64,000 nucleotides of DNA from Orrella marina (GTDB lineage: Bacteria; Pseudomonadota; Gammaproteobacteria; Burkholderiales; Burkholderiaceae_B): NCBI RefSeq assembly GCF_003058465.1, contig NZ_CP028901.1, positions 868,001-932,000 of the forward strand. The letters run 5' to 3'. Position 1 is the first letter of the stretch, and each line of letters starts with the position of its first letter. A program made the position numbers and the translations under genes. The notes below the pieces were generated by a model. The model saw only the letters and a program-made list of their open reading frames with translations, made no database searches and was not told where the DNA came from. Positions 52,081-60,647 of the stretch are shown piece after piece.

Positions 52081-53298
52081 CTATGTTTCAGTGTTTGTGA
52101 TGTTTGATTTTGAAAATTTATTTTTTATTTTTTTTACTACTCTTCTAATTAGTGAAATAATTATTATTTTCAATAAATATTTTCTTTGCAAACTTATTCC
52201 GCAAAAATATTCTATAATACCAATTTTATTGTGTATTTTAAGATCGATTATATTTATTGTTTTTGTAAAATATAAAAATCCAGTTCCTGATTCGGTTGAT
52301 TTTAAAATTGAATTTTCAATAGGTCTAAATGATAATGGAATTTTCTTGATAAATGATTTGGTTGATTTCGATGTAACTGCGTACTTGTATGATCTAAGTA
52401 GATCCAAAGGCTTTGTACCATACACGTCAATCGTTAATTCTTCATCATTAAGATTGAAAAATGAATATATAAATTTTGAAGCGGGCTCCATAAATGAATC
52501 GTAATAGACTGAGTTTATTGATTCGAGTTCTGGAAAATTAAATTTATCTAAAGATCTTTCTGAATATAAAAAATTTGTCTGCAAAAAAGAAGTCCCATTA
52601 CTTATGTGTGTTCCGCCTATATCGCTAACGTTTGTAGAATAAGATTGATAAGGATATACAATAAATTTATCTCTTTTTGATAAATATCCGCTGTAATACT
52701 TCTTCCAAGAGCTTTCTGGCCAAGATTTAACGTTTTTAGGCAGATTTTTTATTTTCAATAATTCATTTTCGTCATTATTTTTATACCATATCTTGAAGTC
52801 ATTCCACTGCATAAGAGTCCAAAGCTGCCCCCACGAAGATGCAACTTGCATGAAGTAACATGAAGTTCCGTTCTTTAATGGAATAAAAGGAAGTCCAGAA
52901 TACTCATTAAATTCTTGCGCATATAGAGAAATTCCACCTATTCTGCTGTCATTTTGGTAAAACAGTGCCGCTTGTTTCGCGTAAATATAGAACTGAGGAT
53001 CAACCAACAAATCCTCCTCTAAGACAATAACGGAACCAAATCTTTCTGTTTGATCCCCACACCATAAAATGTGCTGTCGTAAGCCTAAATTCACTTCTCG
53101 AGCAATAATTTCTACTGAGCCTTTCGCAAATTGTGAAGCAAATTTTTTTGCAACAACCAACGATTCTTTGCTATATCCACCGTCTAGTGAAATTATTAAA
53201 TTAATAGAACTATCGAAAATTGCATTGTCAATGCTTTTCAATAAACGTCTGAGTGCCACATGTCTGCGATATGCTGGTATAATGATTGCAGGTTTCAT
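52081..53298 (-). CDS. GT2/GNT-I-like glycosyltransferase, AT-rich
   Basis: Protein of 405 residues with a GT-A fold resembling the GNT-I family: PAIIIPAYRRHVALRRLLKS, LIISLDGGYSKESLVVAKKF, REVNLGLRQHILWCG and VIVLEEDLLVDPQFYIY (EED acidic motif). The remainder (WGQLWTLMQWNDFKIWY, SWPESSWKKYYSGYLSKRDK) is as in uncharacterised O-antigen transferases. The gene is extremely AT-rich with Lys/Asn/Ile codons, unlike the GC-rich IS elements on both sides. It was probably acquired separately. Confidence 0.78.
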   Translation of the reverse strand: MKPAIIIPAYRRHVALRRLLKSIDNAIFDSSINLIISLDGGYSKESLVVAKKFASQFAKGSVEIIAREVNLGLRQHILWCGDQTERFGSVIVLEEDLLVDPQFYIYAKQAALFYQNDSRIGGISLYAQEFNEYSGLPFIPLKNGTSCYFMQVASSWGQLWTLMQWNDFKIWYKNNDENELLKIKNLPKNVKSWPESSWKKYYSGYLSKRDKFIVYPYQSYSTNVSDIGGTHISNGTSFLQTNFLYSERSLDKFNFPELESINSVYYDSFMEPASKFIYSFFNLNDEELTIDVYGTKPLDLLRSYKYAVTSKSTKSFIKKIPLSFRPIENSILKSTESGTGFLYFTKTINIIDLKIHNKIGIIEYFCGISLQRKYLLKIIIISLIRRVVKKIKNKFSKSNITNTET

Positions 53299-53364
53299 TT
53301 TTTAGGCGTGTATTAATTTTTTAAGGAATATTCTGAAAAAAACCAAGGACTCACAAAACACCAA

Positions 53365-53384
53365 GGCTCTATGAAGTTTCCGGT
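53365..53384. repeat. Possible ISL3-type terminal remnant
   Basis: GGCTCTATGAAGTTT is nearly identical to the first bases of the ISL3 terminal repeat at 59022 (GGCTCTATGACGTTT). No transposase sequence adjoins it. Confidence 0.4.
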
Positions 53385-53433
53385 GCCCCCTGCGTCACAA
53401 TACATGTCCGGTCATTTAATTTCTTTTTCTTAA

Positions 53434-55128
53434 CCCGAACGTTTCATAAACCGGGCCTGAGTGCTGCGACTTCCCTGGTTCTTCCTGATTTCTGCACCCT
53501 TTGACGTTTCCGTTGCGCGTGCCATGCAGATTGGAGAGTGGATTTTGCCAACTTCGTACCTGCTTTCGCCGATTTCGGCCTGAACGGGTCAGCAACAAGC
53601 GTGCATCAACCTCCGATGTCTCGGTTTTGAATTTTTAAAGGGTTGTCTGATCGCGTGTCTGCGCTCAGGCCGGTGCGGGTGGCCGCTGTGTCTGGTAGAG
53701 CAGTTCGGTCACCCGCTCCAGAATCCCTTTCACCGGACACCCTGTGGGCAAGGACAGACGAATCCGGTCTTTGTACTGCACGACCTGCACGGCGAGCTTG
53801 AACAGCTTGAGGATGATGGTCCCGGGCTGCGCTCTGGCCAGCTCCGTGTGTGCCAGCGTATTCTCACGCAGGCTGTGGATCAGCACATACGCTGCACAGG
53901 CATAGAACATCCGCATGTGGTTGGCAAGGAAGGTGTGGTCAGAGGTGCGATCGCTGGCCAGATCGTTCTTGATGGCCTTGATGTAGTTCTCGTCCTGGCC
54001 GCGAGCGCAGTACAGCTCGCGATAGAGCAACTCGGCTGTGGGCTCGTTCAGTGAGCTCACCACAAACCGGGGGTTCTCGCCCAGCGCCATCACCTCAGCC
54101 TTGAGCACGACCCGATAGGCCTTGGGCCAGGTGCCGGCCTGATAGGACAGGTCGTCATACAGGCGGGTTGCACCCGGGGCAGGCAAGCCGAGATGGCGGG
54201 CGCTTTCGCAGCGCGACTGGTAATGGGACTTTGCTCGCTCAAGCAACGGTTGCGCCAGGGGTAGCAGCACCTTGTTGCCCGCCAGTCCAAAGATGAAGTC
54301 CATTGCGGGGTCCTGCTCACATAACGCCATGAGTTCCGGGTTGGAGAAATGGCCATCACCGCGCAAGATGATGTGGGTGTCGGGCCAGGCCTGGCGCAGC
54401 GCGCGCACCACACGCGCGATGATGGCGGCATTTTCCCGACCTGTGGGGCGCTTGCCCGAGAGTCCCTCGAACAGAAACAACGGCATGTAGCAGTGGTGGC
54501 GGTAATGGTGGTTGTAAAAGGCGAGTTCCTGCTGGCCGTGAGTGGGATCCTCGGAGTGATCCATGTCGAGCACGATCAAGGCCGGGGCCTGGGCATAGCT
54601 GTCGATAAAGGCGTGGACAAAGCTTTTGGCAAGACGATAGATATCACGACGAGTCAGATTGTTCTCCAGCCGTGACAGCGTCGGGCCTGAGGCGAGGTCG
54701 GTGTCTGCGTCCAGCGGTGCACGGCCCGCGGCGAGCTTGAACATCGGGTCTGCACGCAAGGCGTTGGCGTCATTGCCATCGGCATATCCGCATGCGCTCT
54801 GGAACACGCGCTGGCGCAGCAGATCGGTCATGGAATGAGAGATATGCGACGGATGGCGTTTGTCATGGATTGCGCCAGCCAGACGCGAGATCAGCCCGGT
54901 TTGCAGATCCGTACCCCGAAGCAGGATGGCGCCGAAATCGCTCGACAGGGCACCACCATCAAACTGTGCACGCACGGTGAAACCAGCACTGGCAGGAAAG
55001 CGAAGCTGGGTTGGGATAGAATCATTCATGGGCGGTTTTGTTTAAGCTTCTTACGAAGCGTTATTGGCGTAATCCCAATTGTATCAATGGGTTAAACAAA
55101 TACCGCCCATTTCCGTGAAAAATCCGGG
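53434..55128 (-). mobile_element. IS1380-family insertion sequence
   Basis: About 1.7 kb, the usual size for IS1380 elements. The imperfect inverted ends begin CCCGAACGTTTCA on the left and CCCGGATTTTTCA (inverted) on the right. A clear target duplication is not visible (flanks TTAA and TTAG). It abuts the 5' side of the IS5 element and has probably removed that element's left end. Confidence 0.85.
53665..55029 (-). CDS. IS1380-family transposase
   Basis: DDE transposase of 454 residues (Pfam DDE_Tnp_1 group, IS1380). The N-terminus has FDGGALSSDFGAILLRGTDL and LAGAIHDKRHPSHISHSMTD. The first catalytic Asp is in ALIVLDMDHSEDPTHGQQEL, the second in HIILRGDGHFSNPELMALCE, and the late Glu region is YCARGQDENYIKAIKNDLAS. 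The frame is intact, so the element may be active. Confidence 0.95.
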   Translation of the reverse strand: MNDSIPTQLRFPASAGFTVRAQFDGGALSSDFGAILLRGTDLQTGLISRLAGAIHDKRHPSHISHSMTDLLRQRVFQSACGYADGNDANALRADPMFKLAAGRAPLDADTDLASGPTLSRLENNLTRRDIYRLAKSFVHAFIDSYAQAPALIVLDMDHSEDPTHGQQELAFYNHHYRHHCYMPLFLFEGLSGKRPTGRENAAIIARVVRALRQAWPDTHIILRGDGHFSNPELMALCEQDPAMDFIFGLAGNKVLLPLAQPLLERAKSHYQSRCESARHLGLPAPGATRLYDDLSYQAGTWPKAYRVVLKAEVMALGENPRFVVSSLNEPTAELLYRELYCARGQDENYIKAIKNDLASDRTSDHTFLANHMRMFYACAAYVLIHSLRENTLAHTELARAQPGTIILKLFKLAVQVVQYKDRIRLSLPTGCPVKGILERVTELLYQTQRPPAPA

Positions 55129-56375
55129 TTAGCTCTTGGTAAAATGTAGTCTTTACTACATTTGATCCAATTGCCATGCACCGCAGCGCCATCAAACCCG
55201 ATCTTTTCGCTGACCAGGAACACAAGAACAAGCTTGATTCACTCGGTGATCCGCTACTCGACCTCGAGAAGCACATCGATTTCAAAGCGCTGGCAGCCAA
55301 AGTCGATGCGGTGGCGCCCCGGGAGATTTCACCCAAGGGTGGGCGGCCTGCCTATCCGACCGAAACCATGATCAGGATTCTGGTGCTCAAGCGCCTGCAC
55401 AATCTGTCAGACGAAGCGATGGAGTACCAGTTGCTGGATCGAATGAGCTACAAGCGGTTCTGTGGACTGATCGACTCTCGAACCATTCCGGATCGCACCA
55501 CCCTCTGGACCTTTGAAAACCGGATCGGAACAGATGGTGCCAAGGCACTGTTTGATGGTGTGGAAAGCCAGTTACTGAAGAAAGGCTTTATGGCTCGTGC
55601 CGGACAGATCATTGATGCAACGATCGTACCAGTTCCGAAACAGCACAATCGCAGTGCCGAGAAGGAGCTGATCAAGCAAGGTGCCATGCCCGCAGACTGG
55701 AAGCCTGCCAAGAGAAGGCAGAAGGATGTGGATGCCACCTGGACGAAGAAGCACGGCAAGAGCTTCTTTGGTTACAAGCTTTCCATCAATGTTGACAAGA
55801 AGTACAAGATCATCCGCAAGTTTGAGACGGATACCGCGAGCGTGGGGGACGGTGACCATTTCAACGCTGTAATCGATCCGTTCAACACCAGTGCGGATGT
55901 GTATGCCGATCGTGGCTATCCATCCAAAGCCAGAGACCAGTGGCTCAAAGAGAACGGCTATCGCAACCAGATCCAGCGCAAGGGTCAGGCCAACAAGCCT
56001 TTGTCCGAGGCCCAGCAGCGTCGCAACCATCGCATTGCCAAGACCCGAGCGCGAGTCGAGCACGTGTTCGCGATCATGGAGCAGATGGGTGGCAAGATGA
56101 TTCGCACCATCGGTCAGGCCAGAGCCGACTTTGCCATGACGATGATGGCCACCTGCTACAACCTGAAACGGTTTGTGTACTTCCAGAAGAACGGCATCAA
56201 GGCCTTCTGACGCCCGAAGTGGGCCGAATCGCCGAAATCCGGGGCGATTCGAAGGGAAATCCGGTCAAAATGTGAGCAAATCGCTCACGAAATCAGTAAA
56301 AATGCTGTCGATGGCGGTCAGGAATCGTGCTGACGCGGGCGGTTTGGCGAAAATCGACTGTTAATCGAGGTGCCC
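55129..56375 (+). mobile_element. IS5-family insertion sequence, left end missing
   Basis: The right end reads GTTAATCGAGGTGCCC, the same end found twice in the fold-back at 23551-23865. The left terminal repeat is absent where the element meets IS1380. On the right it runs into the 3' end of an IS4 copy, showing that the IS5 element inserted in that older IS4 element. Confidence 0.85.
55176..56210 (+). CDS. IS5-family transposase
   Basis: DDE transposase of 344 residues with an N-terminal DUF772-type domain (GRPAYPTETMIRILVLKRLH, LSDEAMEYQLLDRMSYKRFC). Catalytic residues are in GQIIDATIVPVPKQ (D), SADVYADRGYPSK (D) and RARVEHVFAIMEQ (E). The frame is complete although the element has lost its left end, so the protein could act in trans on the IS5-end structures at 23 kb. 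Confidence 0.95.
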   Translation: MHRSAIKPDLFADQEHKNKLDSLGDPLLDLEKHIDFKALAAKVDAVAPREISPKGGRPAYPTETMIRILVLKRLHNLSDEAMEYQLLDRMSYKRFCGLIDSRTIPDRTTLWTFENRIGTDGAKALFDGVESQLLKKGFMARAGQIIDATIVPVPKQHNRSAEKELIKQGAMPADWKPAKRRQKDVDATWTKKHGKSFFGYKLSINVDKKYKIIRKFETDTASVGDGDHFNAVIDPFNTSADVYADRGYPSKARDQWLKENGYRNQIQRKGQANKPLSEAQQRRNHRIAKTRARVEHVFAIMEQMGGKMIRTIGQARADFAMTMMATCYNLKRFVYFQKNGIKAF

Positions 56376-56376
56376 A

Positions 56377-56452
56377 ACGGGTGGTCGACTTTGCAGCCGG
56401 ACTCAAATTTGCCCGGGAACTTCAGGACGAATGACTTGTGTGTAATGACATG
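56377..56452 (+). pseudogene. IS4-family element 3' end remnant
   Basis: Encodes RVVDFAAGLKFARELQDE, identical in protein to the C-terminus of the IS4 transposase at 7551. It is followed by the same terminal sequence (CTTGTGTGTAATGACATG). It lies in inverted orientation relative to the full copy at 7533-8948. The rest of this copy was lost where IS5 inserted. Confidence 0.9.
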
Positions 56453-56470
56453 GGCTTTGCCGGGGGATTG

Positions 56471-57808
56471 TTACTTATTTACGGAAAAAAATAGATATGT
56501 ACAAATTCCAAGAGTAATGCTAATGGAGGGTATTGTCTTGATAAAGAAACTACTGACTGGTTTAAAAAAAACTTTTTTATACAATATGTAATATGTTTGG
56601 ATAAAATTTATATGAAATGCGACAACTAGAAACCAGCACAGCGACTCAATATCTCGCATAACAATTCCAGTGATAATAGCAGCAACCATCACAACGGCGG
56701 AAAGTGCGCCGCTTAAGAATAGTAGATCAGTTCTGCTCATTGCCTGAAAGAAGCTACCGCTGGTTGATAGAATGACTTGTACAGGAATCGCCATTGCAAG
56801 GATTCGAATGATTGGAATTACATCTACCCATTGATTTCCGAGCGCTATCAAAATTATCCAGTCCGCCAAAAGAAACATCAACAACCCGGCAGCAGCACCT
56901 AGCAACGACAATCGAAACGTAAAACTTTGATGTATTTCTTCGGCTTTCGTCTGATCGTCCGCGTATTTTCTGATGACAGGTTGAATGGCTGGGGTCATTG
57001 CAAACGTGAGCAAAATCAGAGGATACTTCATTAGTTGGTATGCTTTGTCGTAGATCCCGAGTGCTGCGACACCCATGTACCTTCCTACCAAAATATTATC
57101 CAGATTCCGCGAGAAGTAATTTATGAAATTAAAGAAAAATTGATAGGTTGAAAATTTTAGCAACGGTTTTATAGCTGAAAACTTTCGTCCAGGAAGAGGT
57201 CGTCCGAACTCAGTTTTTCCTGAAAAGTACCATATCGTCAAAAGCAATGTTCCCGCACTCACGGTTCCCTTAGCGGCCAAGGCATGAATAGGGTTTACGA
57301 GATTTGCTAGAGCTATCGTGATTGTGAGGCTCACGATTTCAGCAATTAAACCAGCAACACCTATACGGTAAAACGCTTTATCACGAAGAAGAAGGGCGTT
57401 TGGAACGACGTTAACGGAGAAGAAAAAGAGGCTGATTGCTACATACGGAACAACGATACCTACGCCTGGAAGTTCATAAAAGAGCACAAAGACTGGAGCA
57501 AGTGATGCGAAAAGGAGTGCAAGTACTGTTCCGACAAGAATTGTTAAGCCAAAAAGACCATCGCGATCTGACTTTTTTAGCTGGTTGATATTGATGATTG
57601 CTGGGCCTAATCCTGCTTCAGCCATTAACTGAAAAAAGATGAAAAACACCATTACAGCTGCTACCGTTCCGTAGTCTTGCGGGCTGAAGATACGCGCAAG
57701 CACCATCATCGATAGTAAGTTGACTGCGTAGACTGCGTAGCGACTTACCATGCTTTTCGCGATGGCAGAGTAAAGGCCGTCTGGATTTATTTTTTTTAAA
57801 TGCATCAA
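56471..57808 (-). CDS. wzx: Polysaccharide flippase, Wzx/MOP family
   Basis: Inner-membrane protein of 445 residues with about twelve membrane segments. ISKSMVSRY-type N-terminus (YSAIAKSMVSRYAVYAVNLL), IFSPQDYGTVAAVMVFFIFF, GLGPAIININQLKKSDRDGL and NYFSRNLDNILVGRYMGVAA are characteristic of Wzx proteins of the MOP superfamily. It should flip the undecaprenyl-linked repeat unit to the periplasm. Its stop lies 18 bp from the IS4 remnant, so the downstream context has been altered. It starts 2 bp after the stop of the GT4 gene. Confidence 0.88.
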   Translation of the reverse strand: MMHLKKINPDGLYSAIAKSMVSRYAVYAVNLLSMMVLARIFSPQDYGTVAAVMVFFIFFQLMAEAGLGPAIININQLKKSDRDGLFGLTILVGTVLALLFASLAPVFVLFYELPGVGIVVPYVAISLFFFSVNVVPNALLLRDKAFYRIGVAGLIAEIVSLTITIALANLVNPIHALAAKGTVSAGTLLLTIWYFSGKTEFGRPLPGRKFSAIKPLLKFSTYQFFFNFINYFSRNLDNILVGRYMGVAALGIYDKAYQLMKYPLILLTFAMTPAIQPVIRKYADDQTKAEEIHQSFTFRLSLLGAAAGLLMFLLADWIILIALGNQWVDVIPIIRILAMAIPVQVILSTSGSFFQAMSRTDLLFLSGALSAVVMVAAIITGIVMRDIESLCWFLVVAFHINFIQTYYILYKKVFFKPVSSFFIKTIPSISITLGICTYLFFSVNK

Positions 57809-57810
57809 CG

Positions 57811-58938
57811 TTAGTTCATTAAAACTTCAATTAGCTTGAGCTTAAAACTATCGGGAGAGAACATTTCGAAGTATTTTTTCTTTCCGGCCTGACCTATGCT
57901 AAAAATTCTTTCGCGATCTTCGGCACACTTTTCGATAGATCTTGCAATTTCCCTTGGATCGGATTCTGAAATGATTAAACCTTCATCTTTATCAAAAAGC
58001 TCTCGAGTGGCGCTGGTGCTCATTGTTAAACACGGTATTCCCAATGACAACGAGTCTACTAATTTATTGACAAGAACGGTTTTTGCTTTCTCGCTATCTC
58101 CGAAATTCCCAATTGATAGGTCACAATTTGTCACCAAGTGCGGTGCTAGTTTTCCATTTGCGAAACTATAGTTGTTAACTACAAAAATTTGATTTTGAAG
58201 ACCTAATTCATTTATTTTTTTAATGTATGGTTGTGCCTTTAAGTCTGAATCTCCGAACAGATGTAATTTAATTTCTTTGTTTTTGATATATGAAAACGCC
58301 TCAATTACGTTGTTTAATCCATGTAAAGGGATGTAAGTTCCCCACCAGCAAACGTTGAAATCATTTTTACTTATTTTTCGACTTGAGAAAGTTTCTTTTT
58401 TATAATCAATGCATAATGGAATAATTTTTATTCTAGAAGAATCGATTGCTTGGCCAGCTATTTTTGTGTAATAGATTGATTCGGAATTGTTTAAAAAAAT
58501 AACTTGACTTGCGGATTTCAATAATAGCCAGTCTTTTAGAAATGAGATTTTCCCAGCTATGGAATTTTTGAGGGCAATTTTTCTGTCGTTGACTATTGTG
58601 TCATATAAGCTAATGTAGTAGTCGACAATTATTTTTTTTCTGAAAAGTTTTCCAATTAAAATCTCTGCAATAGCCGAGGCAGATTGATTCATTGGTAAAA
58701 CAAATACATGGGATGAAAGCGCTATAATTATAATTCTGTATGGAGCTATTAGGAAAGCTGTTGATATTGAAATAATCTTTCGAAGATATTTGATTTTTAT
58801 TCTGCTTGCTAAGTAACCGATTGGGCTGTAGTGAAATTTTATCCCCTCGTCGCCAAGGCATTTTATAATATTTTGAGCTCTGTAGCTACCGTTTATATTT
58901 CCTGAAATATATATTTTAATGTCTTTTTTCTGAAGCAC
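57811..58938 (-). CDS. GT4-family glycosyltransferase, AT-rich
   Basis: GT-B transferase of 375 residues. IYISGNINGSYRAQNIIKCL is the N-terminus and NDFNVCWWGTYIPLHGLNNV marks the donor-domain start. The C-terminal region has GIPCLTMSTSATRELFDKDE and GLIISESDPREIARSIEKCA. The gene is very AT-rich, like wzx, with which it is probably coupled. The upstream region is a 99-bp element interrupted by ISL3, so the promoter may have changed. Confidence 0.85.
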   Translation of the reverse strand: MLQKKDIKIYISGNINGSYRAQNIIKCLGDEGIKFHYSPIGYLASRIKIKYLRKIISISTAFLIAPYRIIIIALSSHVFVLPMNQSASAIAEILIGKLFRKKIIVDYYISLYDTIVNDRKIALKNSIAGKISFLKDWLLLKSASQVIFLNNSESIYYTKIAGQAIDSSRIKIIPLCIDYKKETFSSRKISKNDFNVCWWGTYIPLHGLNNVIEAFSYIKNKEIKLHLFGDSDLKAQPYIKKINELGLQNQIFVVNNYSFANGKLAPHLVTNCDLSIGNFGDSEKAKTVLVNKLVDSLSLGIPCLTMSTSATRELFDKDEGLIISESDPREIARSIEKCAEDRERIFSIGQAGKKKYFEMFSPDSFKLKLIEVLMN

Positions 58939-59021
58939 TTTTGACTCTATGGTTTCAGTTTATAAATGGATTTGTCAATTTGAATCCTTGAGAAATCCTA
59001 TCGAGCACCTCGAATAACCTC

Positions 59022-60465
59022 GGCTCTATGACGTTTAGTGTGGAATTTGACTCAACGACAAAGATGAGTTTGGTGGTTCAATAGCGGCTGACTCCCCATG
59101 ACTGGGACCTGCATAAACAAGCAGATCGAAGCCCTCTTCACCACAGCTCTGGGTTTGCAGGCTCCATGGCAGGTTGCCAAGGTTGAGCTCGACACCACCC
59201 GGCGTCGCATTGACTTTGAAGTCAAGTACACCGCCAAACGATCGGCCTGTCCCGATTGTGGTCTGGTTGATCAGGGCATTCATGATCATATGCCTCGCAG
59301 CTGGCGCCACCTGGACTTCTTTCAGTTCGAGGCCTGGCTACATGCGGATGTTCCGCGTATCCGGTGCAAGGACTGTGGCAAGACCACACAGATGCCAGTC
59401 CCCTGGGCCAATGAGGGCAGCGGCTTTACATTGTTGTTTGAAGCCCTGGCCCTGTCGCTGGTACAGGAGTTGCCCGTCAGTCAGGCGGCTCGTCATATGC
59501 GTGTCGGATCGGCCCGTCTGTGGCGCAGGCTTGATCACTACGTTTCGATTGCGCGTGAACAGGACGACATGTCGAGTGTGCGTCATATTGGAATCGATGA
59601 AACCAGTGTGAAGAAAGGCCACGCCTACATCACGGTCGTGCATGACTTGCAGGCCAAACGACTGCTGTTTGCCACGCCAGGACGAGACCACCATACTCTG
59701 GAGGCGTTTGCGCAGGATCTGCATGCGCATGGTGGCGATACGCGAAACGTGAAGCACGCCTGCATTGACATGAGTGCCGCGTTTGCCAAAGGCATTGCGC
59801 AGTCGTTGCCACAGGCGCAGATCAGTTATGACCGCTTTCATGTGGTGGCGCTGGCCAATACGGCCATGGATGACGTTCGCCGTGAAGAGATGAGAACCTC
59901 GGCTGACAGCGTTCGCGAGGCGGTCGGCCTGCAAGACACCAAAAACGTTCGGCAACTGTTCTGGGGCATGTGCAAGGATCCGTCTGACTGGACCAAGGGT
60001 CAGATCAATGCGATGCACTGGCTACAACGATCAACACTCAAAAGTGCCCGGGCGTGGCGACTCAAGCAGGCGCTGCGCGAGGTCTACAGTCAGGCAGTAA
60101 ACGCCAATAGCGAAAATCTTGCGAAGTCCCTTCTGATCAAGTGGATCAGTTGGGCCAGGCGCAGTCGTCTCGAGCCATTCAAGCGCCTTGGGGCCACACT
60201 GAAGAGGCATTTTGATGGCGTGATTCGCGGCATGCTCGATGGGCGCAGCAACGCCTATGTGGAAGCCATGAACGGATTGCTCCAGCAAGCCAGGACCGCA
60301 GCCCGAGGCTTTCGAAATGTTGGCAACTTCATTTCGATTGCCTATCTGCGGATGTCCCGACTGAAACATTTACCATCGAATCCTTTATTACCGGCGCTAC
60401 CACGTCTGGTCGGACAAACTCATTTTTGTCGTTGAGTCAAATTCCACACTAAACGTCATAGAGCC
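59022..60465 (+). mobile_element. ISL3-family insertion sequence with 8-bp target duplication
   Basis: A 1,444-bp element with terminal inverted repeats of about 50 bp that begin GGCTCTATGACGTTTAGTG and differ at very few positions. The 8-bp direct repeat ATAACCTC flanks it at 59014-59021 and 60466-60473, as expected for ISL3. The element appears complete and recent. Confidence 0.95.
59098..60435 (+). CDS. ISL3-family transposase
   Basis: Transposase of 445 residues. An N-terminal zinc finger (CPDCGLVDQGIHDH and IRCKDCGKTTQMP) is followed by a helix-turn-helix region and the DDE core: HIGIDETSVKKGHAYITVVH (D), VKHACIDMSAAFAKGIAQSL (D) and GRSNAYVEAMNGLLQQARTA (E). The frame is complete, so it may be active. 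The stop is 30 bp from the element end. Confidence 0.95.
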   Translation: MTGTCINKQIEALFTTALGLQAPWQVAKVELDTTRRRIDFEVKYTAKRSACPDCGLVDQGIHDHMPRSWRHLDFFQFEAWLHADVPRIRCKDCGKTTQMPVPWANEGSGFTLLFEALALSLVQELPVSQAARHMRVGSARLWRRLDHYVSIAREQDDMSSVRHIGIDETSVKKGHAYITVVHDLQAKRLLFATPGRDHHTLEAFAQDLHAHGGDTRNVKHACIDMSAAFAKGIAQSLPQAQISYDRFHVVALANTAMDDVRREEMRTSADSVREAVGLQDTKNVRQLFWGMCKDPSDWTKGQINAMHWLQRSTLKSARAWRLKQALREVYSQAVNANSENLAKSLLIKWISWARRSRLEPFKRLGATLKRHFDGVIRGMLDGRSNAYVEAMNGLLQQARTAARGFRNVGNFISIAYLRMSRLKHLPSNPLLPALPRLVGQTHFCR

Positions 60466-60647
60466 ATAACCTCTCGTTTCCACGAAATACGAGTCACAAC
60501 CTATTCAAATGCATAAGCTTGATTTTCGTTAAACACAGTTTTTCGAGGTGCCCATCAGGGACGATGGACATTATCCCACAATATTGTGTGAGGAATTTAA
60601 TGATTTTTAATAATTGAATTAATCAGTCAGTGCACTATTTATTTAGT

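Larger units (their letters stand above)
59003..60553. repeat. 99-bp element with GRGCACCTCGAA ends (copy B, split by ISL3)
   Basis: Left part 59003-59021 and right part 60474-60553 together give 99 bp once the ISL3 element and one target duplication are removed. The ends are GAGCACCTCGAA and TTCGAGGTGCCC. The joined sequence aligns without gaps to the reverse complement of copy A (23316-23414). A 3-bp ATC flanks it on both sides, possibly its own target duplication. Confidence 0.75.

Noticed and set aside
52091..52504. 137-codon plus-strand frame rich in Ile and Phe
   Set aside because: It is antisense to the AT-rich glycosyltransferase gene, which has clear family motifs. The hydrophobic composition is a by-product of Lys/Asn codons on the other strand.
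23340..60640. 14-bp string AGTCAGTGCACTAT shared near 23344 and 60627
   Set aside because: A match of this length is expected by chance in 64 kb, and the surrounding sequence does not align.
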